Positions 34,522 through 47,270 are shown, counted from the stretch's first letter. The stretch: 64,000 nucleotides of DNA from Saitoella complicata NRRL Y-17804 (GCF_001661265.1 NW_017567003.1:248001-312000); one strand, 5' to 3'. Program-made: numbers and translations. Notes: a model not told the origin generated them from the sequence alone.

Positions 34522-35128
34522 TCATCCAGACCCAGAAGCCGGAACGATCCCCCTAGGCTTATACTTCGGCATCTTCTCATACGCATTCGGACTCGACTCC
34601 CGCTTCTTCCGTCTCCTCTCCTTGCCCTTTCCATTTGTCCCCTCGTGCTCATGTAAGCAACCCTCATCATGATCATCCTCACCGTCGTCTCCATGATTAT
34701 GTTCGTGCTCATGTCGATGTGGACGCGGTGTCCGCCGTGGTGGCCGTGCAGCGCCGTCGTCATTATCTGAGTCGGAGTTTTCTGATGACGAAGAATCTGA
34801 TGATGAGGATTCCGAGGAGGATTCACCGAACGCACGCTGCTTATGGAAGATACAACACACTACCCCCCGTCAGCACCCACCGTCCTCACCCACTTGTTCC
34901 CTCGAAAAAAAACGTACCTTTACTCGACTTCCGCCCTAATCCCTCATTATCAACAACATCCTCATCCCACTGTACCCGCCGTCCCATGGTTACATTCGCT
35001 CCCCTCAACACCAGCGTCCCTGCTGGAGGGAGTTGAGGATCGGGTTGTGTGGATCCTTCTCGTGAAGCGGGAGCTGTGGTGACTGTGCTTGAGCCACCTG
35101 TTGCTGCTGATGGTCGTACGCGTTGCAT
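34522..35128 (-). CDS. ypi1: Type 1 protein phosphatase regulator Ypi1 (PPP1R11/inhibitor-3)
   Basis: Ypi1 binds the PP1 catalytic subunit Glc7 together with Sds22 and controls its nuclear pool. Two exons join at the conserved core: exon 1 ends ...RVQWDEDVVDNEGLGRKSSK and exon 2 continues VCCIFHKQRAFGESSSESSS. RVQW is the degenerate RVxF docking motif, and CCIFHK is the second PP1-contact block. The upstream TLVLRG is also family-typical. The tail is Ser/Asp-rich, then histidine-rich (HRHEHEHNH), and ends PKYKPRGIVPASGSG. The intron begins GTACGT and ends GGGTAG. The ATG at 35128 gives about 182 aa. Divergent from OCA4, starts 218 bp apart. Confidence 0.92.
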
Positions 35129-35346
35129 GTTTGCTGATAGAGTTGAGGCTTTGTTTCTTGGGAAAAGCACAGAGATTGTATGACGGTTGCGTCGGCGTGC
35201 ATGAGACCGCGTCGCAGCCAAACCCCGGAATTCAGACCGTCCAGCATACAGCCCGGGGCCATTGCCGCAATTGTAGAGAATCAGCACATCAGCATGCTGT
35301 GAACAACACCTCAGAAGCCAAATACGACAGCATACATCCCACCAAA

Positions 35347-36031
35347 ATGACCACAATGATCATCCCCCCCTTCCCCCTCAACCCCCCCGACCTCTTTTCC
35401 CCCGTCGTTGCACCCCACATCTACCGGTCCGGTCCCCTCCAACCCCTCAACCGTCCCTTCCTCACACCTCTCAACCTCCGCACCATAATTCTTCTGCACG
35501 CTGATCCAACGCGGACATTACAAGCTTATGCGGCGGAACAGGGGATTAGGTTGGTGCAGCTGGGCGAGGCGGGATGGAAACCGGGGGATGACGGAGAGGG
35601 GGATGAGGGGGGTTGGAGGGTTATGGGGGAGGATGTTGTGCGGGAGGGGATTCGGCAGGTGTTGGACAGACGAAACCACCCGGTTCTGGTAATTGACAGG
35701 TATGGTCCCCTACACCTCTCCGGTGAGACAAGCTGACGAGAGGTGTGTGTTTAGTTCAGGAATCCAGGAAACTGGAACCCTCTTCGGCATCCTCCGAAAA
35801 CTCCAACACTGGTCCTTCGCCTCCATCGTTATCGAATACAGACTTTTCGCGGGTCCGAACGCAAGATATGTTAATGAGCAGTATATTGAGATATTTGATT
35901 TGGGTACGTTGGAAATCGATGAGGAGCATTTGCCGGAGTGGTGGGTTGAGCAGGAGAAGATGTGGGAGGAGGAGTGTAGGGGGGTTGAGAGTAAGCGGAA
36001 AGCACTGGAAGAAACGCCGAGTAATACATGA
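35347..36031 (+). CDS. oca4: Oca4-type putative pseudophosphatase (Siw14/Oca family)
   Basis: The Oca/Siw14 group has the dual-specificity phosphatase fold; Siw14 cleaves inositol pyrophosphates, and the Oca proteins form a complex with it. Exons 35347-35699 and 35755-36031 (55-nt intron) give 209 aa. Family marks are IYRSGPLQPLNRPFLTPLNL, TIILLHAD, and downstream LRKLQHWSFASIVIEYRLFA and NEQYIEIFDL. At the active-site loop, where Siw14 has HCNKGKHRTG, this protein reads IDSSGIQETG: no catalytic cysteine and no arginine. It is therefore predicted inactive, in line with what I recall of Oca4. Splicing falls exactly within this loop, but both frames flanking it are conserved, so the loop is not an artefact of a wrong junction. 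Confidence 0.87.
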
Positions 36032-36258
36032 AGTGTACGGGAATGGAAATGTGCAGTACGAGTCACAGGCACAGTCAGCAACGCAAGAGCGACAAGCGAC
36101 AAGCACCAACAACAATCTATATTTTTAAATATCAAAGATCCCAACCCAAGAAGCAATCAAACGCCTGTCCATTCCATTACCAAGTATGTCTGCCTTCCAT
36201 GCATTTTCAGCGTCCATCTCACGCATCCCCTCCTCATCACATCACTTTACCCTCAAGC

Positions 36259-37959
36259 TTACATCAACCTTTCAAGCACAATAATCTTACCCTGCGTGAA
36301 CCAATACCCAAAGTACACTCTGATATACTCATTCATCGCCCACATCCATCCCCTCCCACTACTCCACTCCCCCCAAATCCGATCCAAGTTCTCCCCAAAC
36401 ACCGCCGTCGCACAATACCTCGTCATATTCAAAAACAATCTCTCTGGACTCAACGTCGTCTTCAAACTCTCATCCAACGCCCTTACCAAATCCTGCGTCT
36501 TGAAAAGATACAACATCCGTCTCGGGACACGATGAAGCATATCAATAATTTGCATAACGAGGCCTTGTCCGACGGCGGTATTGATGCGCTTGAATTCATC
36601 TGCAGAACGGGGGGTTTCGACACCAGCCATGACGGTATCCCAATCCCTCGCGGTAATAGCCGAGACGAAAACCCTGTAATCATCAATTCCAGCCACAATC
36701 TTCGCATACTTCGCAATGTCCGGTTCGGAGCGTTCGAGGATTGCGAGCCAGAGGTGAGCGTAGTCTCGGCGGGCTTGGAGGGGGATGTCGCGGTAGAGAC
36801 CGTGGTCGAGGAGTACTATTTCAAAGTTTTGACGGGACTTGGAGCCGGTGGGTTTACGGCGGATGAGGAGGTTTCCGGCGTGTGGGTCGGCGTGGAGACG
36901 GGCACCACCGAAAATCATCTCGTTGAAGATATTCGCGAGTTCGAGGGAGACCTTGTTTCGGTCGATACCGTTCGAGTCGATGAACGCGAGATCATCCAGA
37001 CGTCCACCGCGGATGAATTCCATTACGAGGATTCGTGGCTGTGACCAGACCACGTCGGGGACTTTCAGCGGCGAGCCCTTGATCTTGGCGAAGTATTTCT
37101 GGGTGTTGATCGCGTTCTCGGCCTCGAGTGTGAAATCTAATTCACGGGGAAGATGCTCTCTCATCTCCTCTCCCAACCAACCCAACGTGAACTCGGGGAA
37201 TGCACGCTGTATCAAATCCAGCACGAAGGACGTCACGGAGACGTCGATGCGAGAGTATGCCGCAATCTCGGGATGCTGTAACTTGACCGCGACTTCTTGT
37301 CCGTCCTTCCTCAATACGGCCCTGTGCACTTGCGCTAAACTTGCGACACCAAGGGGTACCTCATCGAACTCCTGAAAGATATCTTCAAATCTTTCACCTG
37401 TGTCGCCTTCGATCATGGCTCGCACACTCTCATAAGACGAAGCTGGTGCACGATCTTGGAGTGGAATCATGACCTCGACCCATTCGATTGGGATGAGATA
37501 TGCCATAGCGGAGACATGTTGTCCGAGCTTAATGTAGACACCTCCGTTCTTCTCCATGACCTTCCTTGTCCGCAACGCACACTTCTTGTGACACGCGCTC
37601 ATCGCCTCTTCCCGGAGCTCTAGTGTCAAGTACTCCGTATTCAGAACTCTTCTGTAGTCGTTGAAGCACAGCACACACGCGACAGCGACTCGTGCCGAAC
37701 GCTGAACGGCAATGGCTCCCTGCTTCAATGCATTATCCGTAGGATTAGACGCAATAGTCAACCCAGCTGCTCCCACCAACGTAGCACCAGCCGCCATGAA
37801 CCCCCTTCGTCTCAACGGCAATCTCCCACCCTTTGCCCTCGCAACCCTCGCCGCCTGCGGAGTAACCCTCTCCCCCAACCTCACCGTGGTCGAAAAGAAC
37901 GAGCCAGTCGCGAAGCCGGACACAGCACTGCGCCGACTGATCTGCCGTAACGATTGCAT
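36259..37959 (-). CDS. mcp2: Mcp2/ADCK1-type mitochondrial ABC1 (UbiB) kinase-like protein
   Basis: UbiB/ABC1 proteins are atypical kinase-fold ATPases; the ADCK1/Mcp2 branch acts in mitochondrial lipid homeostasis, on the inner membrane facing the intermembrane space. The single frame has 566 residues. A presequence (MQSLRQISRRSAVSGFATGS) is followed by one probable span (FMAAGATLVGAAGLTI). The family-specific KxGQ motif appears as IKLGQHVSAMAYLIP. The alanine-rich loop is PLGVASLAQVHRAVL, the ATP lysine lies in EVAVKLQHPE, and the catalytic loop HADPHAGNLL with LLDHGLYRDI is intact. The order matches ADCK1 rather than Coq8. A start ATG at 37959 gives the presequence, so I keep it. Confidence 0.92.
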   Translation of the reverse strand: MQSLRQISRRSAVSGFATGSFFSTTVRLGERVTPQAARVARAKGGRLPLRRRGFMAAGATLVGAAGLTIASNPTDNALKQGAIAVQRSARVAVACVLCFNDYRRVLNTEYLTLELREEAMSACHKKCALRTRKVMEKNGGVYIKLGQHVSAMAYLIPIEWVEVMIPLQDRAPASSYESVRAMIEGDTGERFEDIFQEFDEVPLGVASLAQVHRAVLRKDGQEVAVKLQHPEIAAYSRIDVSVTSFVLDLIQRAFPEFTLGWLGEEMREHLPRELDFTLEAENAINTQKYFAKIKGSPLKVPDVVWSQPRILVMEFIRGGRLDDLAFIDSNGIDRNKVSLELANIFNEMIFGGARLHADPHAGNLLIRRKPTGSKSRQNFEIVLLDHGLYRDIPLQARRDYAHLWLAILERSEPDIAKYAKIVAGIDDYRVFVSAITARDWDTVMAGVETPRSADEFKRINTAVGQGLVMQIIDMLHRVPRRMLYLFKTQDLVRALDESLKTTLSPERLFLNMTRYCATAVFGENLDRIWGEWSSGRGWMWAMNEYIRVYFGYWFTQGKIIVLERLM

Positions 37960-38347
37960 TGTAGGATACCTGTGTATGTAAGTGGTATAAATAGACGTCG
38001 TGGGTATAAATACGGCTCTTTGGCCGGGCTGATCAGGCCTTTTTGTTTGGTGTTTGTCGCCTCCCTTGGGAAATGTTTACGGAGAAGTACGGGACCGCCT
38101 CAGCGCCGCCGCCGTGGAAGCAGGAGACAAGGTCGCCTGCAGATATCAAGCACCCGATAGAGGGTGAAGCCAGCGTAGATCCGTTTTACTATTCATAGAA
38201 ATGTAGGAAATAGTTATGGGAGCTCCGTTGGCATCCTTTGGGAGAAGCGGGTAACCGCCAATTACCCTCGCTGCAGTTCCCGAGCTCAAGGCAGTGCAGT
38301 ACTCCACATATCGACGTCGAACACCACAAAATCCCATACACCACATC
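37960..38347. other. Divergent promoter region, Mcp2 and NDUFA13
   Basis: 388 bp between two starts of mitochondrial-protein genes. A TATA-like ATAAATA pair occurs near 37989 and 38006. No gene is seen. Confidence 0.4.
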
Positions 38348-38911
38348 ATGTCCGCTGCCGGCCTTCCTTCACAAGATCTCCCGCCTCAGGGTGGGTACGA
38401 GCCCGTCCAGTACAAGGTATGCCGGCGAAAACTGTCGGAAAATCATTGACTGACCTTGCCGGTGTACAGCGTAACCTGCCAATGCGCGGTTTCCGTCCAT
38501 CTTACTACCGTATGTTGACACATTCAATCTATCTAACGTGTTCTTGATGTTGATTTTCGATGGCAGTCTTGGGAATGGGTCTCATTTGCGGTTACGGATT
38601 CTACGCGTTCGGTAAGGGTGTTCATGAGAGAAGGTACGATCCCCCCACATCTGGAATGCTTTCACTCGAACAATCAGTAACACATCATCAACAGAGAGTT
38701 GAAGCGCGAGAAGACCTGGTCCCGTATCTACCTCACCGCCGTCCTCCAGGCCGAAGTCGACAGAGACAACTACCGCAGACACCTTGCCGCAGTTAAGAGA
38801 GAAGAGGCGATCATGAGCCAAGTTCAGGGATGGGAGGCCGGAAAGAGTGTATACAACGGTGATAGGTTCGTGCAGTCGCAGTACCTTGTCATCCCCAAGG
38901 AGATGAAGTAG
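38348..38911 (+). CDS. Complex I subunit NDUFA13 (GRIM-19)
   Basis: NDUFA13 is an accessory subunit of respiratory complex I with one membrane span. Four exons are 38348-38416, 38470-38509, 38567-38633 and 38695-38911, giving 130 aa. The rebuilt protein starts MSAAGLPSQDLPPQGGYEPV and continues QYKRNLPMRGFRPSYY, the family's N-terminal signature. The span is LGMGLICGYGFYAFGKG. The helix HERRELKREKTWSRIYL and a tail containing DRDNYRRHLAAVKREEAI complete it. Introns are 53, 57 and 61 nt. Confidence 0.95.
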
Positions 38912-39199
38912 GGGTCGGGTGCTGGGATGGAGAAGAGGAAAAGTAGGGGAGAGAACATGGGGTAGACTGAGAGGAAACGGGAGGGAGGGAATGTGTGTAC
39001 GCATACAAGTATCGAAAAATAATGGATCGGTTTGCCACCTGTCTGCCGTGGTCAGCATTGCCGATGTGCGCTCTGGAAGTAAATGTAACGTTTTCGTTAT
39101 TTTTGCGTATAGTACAGGGGACATGCAATCCCAGCTTCACGCTCAGGTGAAAGCCTCTAGTAAATCATTCCGTAGCAAATTCCGTATATCCCTTCACCC

Positions 39200-40614
39200 T
39201 TAGTTCTTGACAACCATATCATCACGTCCAGCACCAACACCGATGAACTCAACCTTAACACCAGTGAACTTCTCAATGAACTCAATGTACTTCTGCGCAT
39301 TCTCCGGCAAATCCTCGTACTTTCTGCACTCGCTAGTCTTCGCCTGCCATCCAGGAAGAGTAACATACTCAACCTCAACCTTCTCCAACAAGTTCAAGTC
39401 CGCAGGGAAGGACTCGAGCTTCTTGCCCTGGTAGTGGTATGCAACACCGACCTTGATCTCCTTCAAATCGTCCAAAACATCGAGCTTGGTGATGTTGAAG
39501 CCGGTGTAGCCGTTGACCATGGTAGAGTAGTTGACGACAACCAAGTCGAGCCATCCACATCTTCTGCGGCGGCCGGTGGTGACACCCCACTCGAAACCGG
39601 TCTCCTGGAGGTAAGAACCGATCTCGCCCAAATCCTCCGTAGGGAAAGGTCCGGCACCGACACGGGTGGTGTAAGCCTTGACGACACCCCAAACCTTGTT
39701 GACGCGTTGAGGAGGGAGACCGAGACCAGTGCAGACACCACCGATACCAGTGTTGGAAGAGGTAACGAAGGGGTAAGTACCGAAGTCCAAATCGAGCATG
39801 AGCGCGTTAGCACCCTCGACAAGGATACGCTTGTTCTGCTTGATACGCTCGTGCATCCAAGGAACGGCATCAACGACGTATGGCTTCAACTTTTCCGCAA
39901 GACCCTTGTATCTCTCCAACTCCGCCTCGACATCGTACTCGAAATCTCCGTAACGCTTCTTACGTCCCTCGACCAAACGACGGAATCGTGTCTCGAACTC
40001 GGGCCAGTCGTAGAGGTGGTGGACGCGGATACCGGAGCGGGAAGCCTTGGTGGCGTAGGCGGGTCCAATACCCTTGTGGGTAGTACCGATGGACTTGCCG
40101 CCGAGCTCGGCCTCACGGAGGGCGTCGACCTTCTGGTGGAAGTCGAAGACAACGTGACAGCGGTCGGACACGAAGATACGGTTGGTGGAGTCGAGACCCT
40201 TCTTCTCAATAGCCTCGAGCTCGGCGAAGAAAGCGGGGATGTGGATGACGACACCAGTACCGATCAAGTTGACGCAGTTGGGGTTGACGAGACCGGAGGG
40301 GAGGATGTGGAAGTCGTACTTGACACCGTTGACGACGATAGTGTGACCGGCGTTGTTACCACCCTGCGCAACCGTCAGCGATCTGGCCTGCCCCCACCAA
40401 AACATAATCACTCCGCACCTGGCAACGCGCGCAGACCTCAATCTCATCACAGAGGACGTCGACAAGCTTTCCCTTTCCCTCATCACCCCACTGCGCACCC
40501 AAAACGACGTTGACACTGGTCCCGCGATCAGCAAACCGCGCCCAAAGCAACGCGGATCAAGACGTACCCTCCCGTAGGAACGGCGATCTCAGCCGTACCG
40601 TCAGCGACAGACAT
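39200..40614 (-). CDS. ade12: Adenylosuccinate synthetase
   Basis: This enzyme makes adenylosuccinate from IMP, aspartate and GTP, the first step from IMP to AMP. Three exons: a short first exon starting at 40614 ([16 protein letters not shown]), then [20 protein letters not shown] carrying the GTP loop, then the long exon that begins [11 protein letters not shown]. Further signatures are [20 protein letters not shown] and the base-binding [20 protein letters not shown]-binding [20 protein letters not shown] is also present. The first intron is GTACGT...GACCAG. The minus-strand sequence immediately upstream of the ATG contains TTATATAA. Cytosolic, about 430 aa, full length. Confidence 0.95.
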
Positions 40615-40980
40615 TTTTGTGTTATATAACTCGAGGTCTACTTCGAGATGCGGTGTTCCGAGGTCCGTCTCAGCCTAAATTCCCTGGGGCTGGTGAGGGG
40701 CAGGCTGTGCGGGGCACGTGCAGATCGCTGGCAACCTTAATGTGAGCCGACTTATGGATAGAGAGGGCACTCGTTGAGCCGATCCATGCCCTTCCTACTC
40801 GTATATCTGGCATATCTACGGTGCTGTTCTGGTGTTTCCTACGCTCGTCGAGGTCGTCGTACCCTGCTGCCCTGGCCATGCCCGATCGAGAGGTAGCCGC
40901 GCACAGACTGCCCAGCAAAATTCGCTGGCGAGCCCGCGGAATTGCGACTTCGACAACCTCCAACACCCAACACAGCAAAG
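40615..40980. other. Divergent promoter region, ADE12 and eL42
   Basis: 366 bp without a gene. It includes the perfect palindrome TTATATAA at 40622-40629, only about 8 nt before the ADE12 ATG. The region serves two highly expressed housekeeping genes. Confidence 0.5.
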
Positions 40981-41490
40981 ATGGTTAACGTCCCGAAGAC
41001 CCGCAAGGTGTGTACTTCCGTCTATCAGGAGGATTGAAATATCCTGTACCACTGTCTTCGTCGGACTCCGTCAAAGATGCTGATTGCGTGTCTTTGAATT
41101 AGACCTACTGCAAGGGAAAGGCCTGCCGCAAGCACACCCTTCACAAGGTTACCCAGTACAAGGTTCGTTCTTCATCCATCCCCTGCTGATCTTTTGTTTT
41201 GCGCCGATTGGTGCAATTCTGAGTGATTTGGTACTGACCACGATTCGCCTATCTAGACTGGTAAGGCTTCCCTCTTCGCCCAGGGTAAGCGTCGTTACGA
41301 CCGTAAGCAGTCCGGTTACGGTGGTCAGACCAAGCCTGTCTTCCACAAGAAGGCCAAGACCACCAAGAAGGTCGTCCTCCGTCTTGAGTGCACTTCCTGC
41401 AAGTACAAGGCCCAGATGACCTTGAAGCGTTGCAAGCACTTCGAGTTGGGTGGTGACAAGAAGACCAAGGGTGCTGCTCTTGTTTTCTAA
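40981..41490 (+). CDS. rpl42: 60S ribosomal protein eL42 (L44/L36a)
   Basis: eL42 lies at the E site of the large ribosomal subunit. Three exons, 40981-41007, 41103-41162 and 41257-41490, give 106 aa, the standard length. The sequence is nearly invariant in eukaryotes: MVNVPKTRK, then [20 protein letters not shown], then [20 protein letters not shown]. Two CxxC pairs for zinc are present (TYCKGKAC and LECTSCK with later KRCKHF). Residue 56 is proline (GGQTKP), the common form; glutamine here gives cycloheximide resistance in several yeasts. Both introns, at 94-95 nt, are longer than this window's norm, as often seen in ribosomal-protein genes. Confidence 0.97.
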
Positions 41491-41786
41491 GCGTATCGCT
41501 GCTGTTTTTGTCGATTGGCTTGGTTGTTCGCATGGAGTTTTTTGGGTCATCTTTCAGGTTTTATGAATACCGGATCTTCTGTGGCGACGCGGGTCAATAT
41601 ACGGGCTGTGAACGTTAACCATTACATCTGTCCATTTCCCCTTCATCATTGTAAACTTTATTCTGTATGTCCTCCGTATATAAACCCGTATCGCTATCGT
41701 TATCACGTGCGTGTCCACGTTACACCCCGGCCCGTAATTAACGTTAACGTTCACTACATCACCACCAACAACCACAGCACAAGGTG

Positions 41787-44394
<2,608 letters not shown>

Positions 44395-44947
44395 TCGGCC
44401 TCACTGTCGTGATTGAAAGCAATCACTTTGGCTGTGTGTAATCAATCATGTCGCCGTCCATCTACAGAAGCCCCATGAAGCGTGGGGAAACCAACAGACC
44501 ACCTTGAGATGGTACAAGAAGATTCGCGAGCCTAACACCTGGAGCTGACTGTTGACAAATCGTCTTCTAGTCACATGCTCGAGGTAATATGTTTGGCATT
44601 ACGTTCAAAAGTTGTCAAGAGCAGACCGTATGTGGGTGATGGACCCGAATATGACTCCAGGGCGGCAAGTTCACACACACAACACGCACAAACATCTCAC
44701 AGCACTAGCACAAGCACAGGACAAGAACACACGAGAGACGGCCAAAATTCAATGATCACCACACCATGCGCCACGAAGCAACAGCCCATCACACTGAGAG
44801 CCGCCATGCCCCACAAACGTATGCCATGCGAATTTCAAATTTTATTTCGAGACAGAGAACGCAAGATCCAAGTTCATGATTGACGAAGATAAAGAGAACT
44901 CCAAGAGATTGACACCCAAAAGACGAGAAAGCGAAGAAGCGAGACGC
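44395..44947. other. Convergent intergenic region, DHX35 and RPP1
   Basis: 553 bp between stop codons; A/C-rich in the second half (a CACA-rich tract near 44680-44720). No gene or RNA recognised. Confidence 0.5.
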
Positions 44948-45432
44948 TTAGTCGAAGAGACCGAAGCCCATGTCGTCGTCGGACTCCTCCTTCTCCTCCT
45001 TCTTCTCCTCAACGGGGGCCTCCTCGGCGGTACCGGCAGCGGCACCAGAGGCGGCAACACCTATCATGTTGTTAGTCATATGAAGTGTATCGAGTTCAGC
45101 TGGTGTTCACGGAATGTATGCGCAGTCGTTCATATGCACACACAGAATTGCGTGCGCACGTCACTCCACACGCGTACACCACCGTTCACTCCCAACCATC
45201 CTCTCATCAGGCAAAACATACCGGCAGCGGGGGCACCACCACCACCAACGTTCAACAAAAGCTCCTTAACGTCCTTACCCTCGAGGGCCTTGGCGAAGAG
45301 GGAAGCCCAGATAGGCTCAACGGTGACGTTGGCAGCCTTGGTGAGGGAGAGGAGGGCGTCGGAGGTGATCTCGGCCTGCTCGTCGGCGAGGATGAGAGCG
45401 GCGTAGGAGATGGCGAGCTCGTTGGTGGACAT
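44948..45432 (-). CDS. rpp1: 60S acidic ribosomal stalk protein P1
   Basis: P1 with P2 forms the flexible ribosomal stalk that recruits elongation factors. Two exons, 45432-45222 and 45060-44948, with a 161-nt intron, give 107 aa. The N-terminal dimerisation domain is [20 protein letters not shown] through [20 protein letters not shown]. The Ala/Gly hinge follows. The conserved end [12 protein letters not shown] is complete. The sequence directly before the ATG reads like a splice acceptor (TGCCTAG|ATG) with ACTAAAC about 12 nt earlier, and a matching GTAAGA donor lies at 45785, so a 353-nt 5'UTR intron is likely. Confidence 0.95.
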
Positions 45433-45974
45433 CTAGGCAATGTTTAGTTATTGGGTTCTTGAGGGTGTGGGTGTATGCATGTGCGGTGGATGAAGAGTGC
45501 GTTGAAGGAAGGATATGAAGAGAGCCGAAAGACGTCGAAATGAAGCTCGGGAAGCTCGTTGGCCAGTGTTGAATGCTGCTGATCTTGCCGTGGTATCGAG
45601 AACTCGTTGCCAATCCACGCAGTTGACCTTCCAGTTCCCCCAATGCCGTCCGCGAACACTTGTCGACCCCACCTTCATCAACCCATCCATCCCCGATCTC
45701 CCCATGAAACACGGCCAATTGTCGCACACACACATTCCTCAAGGCACTCTGATCACGCAGCACCGCACAAATTGACGGATCTTACCTTGATGGACTGTTT
45801 GGACGGCGGTGTGCGAGACGAGCTTCTCCCTCTTTCTCGACATAGTGCGCAGATTTTGGTGTGTGACTGTAGCGCAGCTAGCCAGGGCCAGACACGTGAC
45901 GCTCCCGGACCCCCCGCCTGTCGCCGTGTGCGGAACTGTCTGTATCCAAAGTACTACACCATCAATATTATACG
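45433..45974. other. Divergent region with a probable 5'UTR intron of RPP1
   Basis: 542 bp between starts of RPP1 (left) and the DUF2408 gene (right). The minus strand shows donor CAAG|GTAAGAT at 45785 and acceptor CCTAG|ATG ending at 45433. If correct, the RPP1 promoter must lie right of about 45800, within 170 bp of the DUF2408 start. No protein gene is supported here. Confidence 0.55.
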
Positions 45975-47270
45975 ATGCAGGACATTCCGGAAAACGAGTT
46001 GGAGATCTATGAGGGGGTGGATCAGATCAGGGCCGAGTTGCGCGAGCTGAAGAAGGATCGCTCGCAGTATATCAAGACGGCGGATGTGTTGGCGCAGTAC
46101 GAGAGGTTGATCGAGCAGGTGGACAAGCTTGTTGCAGTAAGGGAGGGTGATGGTGGTGCAAGATACGAGGAGGATGACAAGATGAATATTTTGTTGGACG
46201 ACACTTTCCAGCTTCTGTCCGTGTTTTTTCTCAGCATTGGACGCACGCACTCTACACCCGCCACCTACATGCAAGCAGCAACCATCAAGCGTCTTCTCGA
46301 CCATTTGAAGGAAGCTGGATCGTACACTGAGAATGACCTGAAACCAATTTCGGAGCGTTTGGAGCAGATGGAGTCAATCATCGCTGCGGACGAGAACGCA
46401 CCCGCAGGACTGACCCGATTCTTGCACAGAAGGTTGGAGGCGTGCAAGATCATCCTCGCCGAACTGTACCACGACATCTGCCACCTCTCTCCCGAACTCG
46501 TTCCCATACAACAAAAACTAGTCAGCATCAGGCGTCAAATGACCGGTATCGCCTCGAAGAAGTCCTACAGCCCGACAGAACTCAAGCCCCTTCAAGAAGA
46601 ACTCAGAAAACTCGATGCTCTCCGCGTGGATGGAAACTGGCTGTCCCCCAACGGCGGAATCCCCGAAGGTCAACAGCTCTGCCAAGGTCTCCTCTCCGAA
46701 GCCTATGAACTCGCGCAAGACCTCATCGCATCCCAAGGTGACGTCGCCGGACCCTTGCGTCCAATCTTCGAACAACTATCCGAACTGAAGACCCAGTTGG
46801 AGAGACTATCCCTCCTCCACCGCTGGACCCTCCGCGAAACCGACCTCTACACCTTCCAACAGCGCCTAAAATCCCTCGAATCCCAACGCACCGGCGGCAA
46901 ATTCCACGCCCCAGACGGCACAATCCCCTCCCGCGGTCAATCCGTCCTCCTCTACGTCCTCCGCCGTTCCTACGCTCTCCTCTACTCCCTCCTCTCCGCA
47001 TCCGAACCAGTCTCCGAAGCACTGATGCCGATTCATAATCAGTTGACTACGGTCCGGAGATGTTTGCTTGATGTGCAGAAAGGTGGGGGACCGTGGAGTG
47101 CGAGGGAGTTGTATCCGTATGCGATGAAGTTGGCTAGTATTGATAATTTGAGGGTGGATGGGAAGTTTGAGGGGGTTGGGGGGACGGTGCCGGAGGGGCA
47201 GGGGGCTGTGCATGCGTTGTTGAGTGAGTGCTATGATATTTTGTATGAGTTGAGGAGTGAGGCGGAATAG
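45975..47270 (+). CDS. DUF2408/UPF0662 family protein
   Basis: Fungal UPF0662 proteins (S. pombe C30C2.08-like) are cytosolic helical proteins with no assigned function. The frame is intronless, 431 aa, starting MQDIPENELEIYEGVDQIRA. A repeat-like architecture is visible. The blocks LRVDGNWLSPNGGIPEGQQL, RTGGKFHAPDGTIPSRGQSV and LRVDGKFEGVGGTVPEGQGA are three diverged copies of one motif, each before a helix ending in L..AY.L. or similar. This suggests an internal triplication of a roughly 100-residue helical unit. A GGGCAC tandem starts right after the stop. Confidence 0.85.
   Translation: MQDIPENELEIYEGVDQIRAELRELKKDRSQYIKTADVLAQYERLIEQVDKLVAVREGDGGARYEEDDKMNILLDDTFQLLSVFFLSIGRTHSTPATYMQAATIKRLLDHLKEAGSYTENDLKPISERLEQMESIIAADENAPAGLTRFLHRRLEACKIILAELYHDICHLSPELVPIQQKLVSIRRQMTGIASKKSYSPTELKPLQEELRKLDALRVDGNWLSPNGGIPEGQQLCQGLLSEAYELAQDLIASQGDVAGPLRPIFEQLSELKTQLERLSLLHRWTLRETDLYTFQQRLKSLESQRTGGKFHAPDGTIPSRGQSVLLYVLRRSYALLYSLLSASEPVSEALMPIHNQLTTVRRCLLDVQKGGGPWSARELYPYAMKLASIDNLRVDGKFEGVGGTVPEGQGAVHALLSECYDILYELRSEAE

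Noticed and set aside
36028-37044. 338-codon + strand frame after OCA4
   Set aside because: Its second half is antisense to the Mcp2/ADCK1 gene, and the first part has no conserved feature.
39434-40513. 359-codon open frame on the + strand
   Set aside because: It is the antisense shadow of ADE12, whose protein is unmistakable; the shadow is Val/Asp/Gly-rich with no domain.
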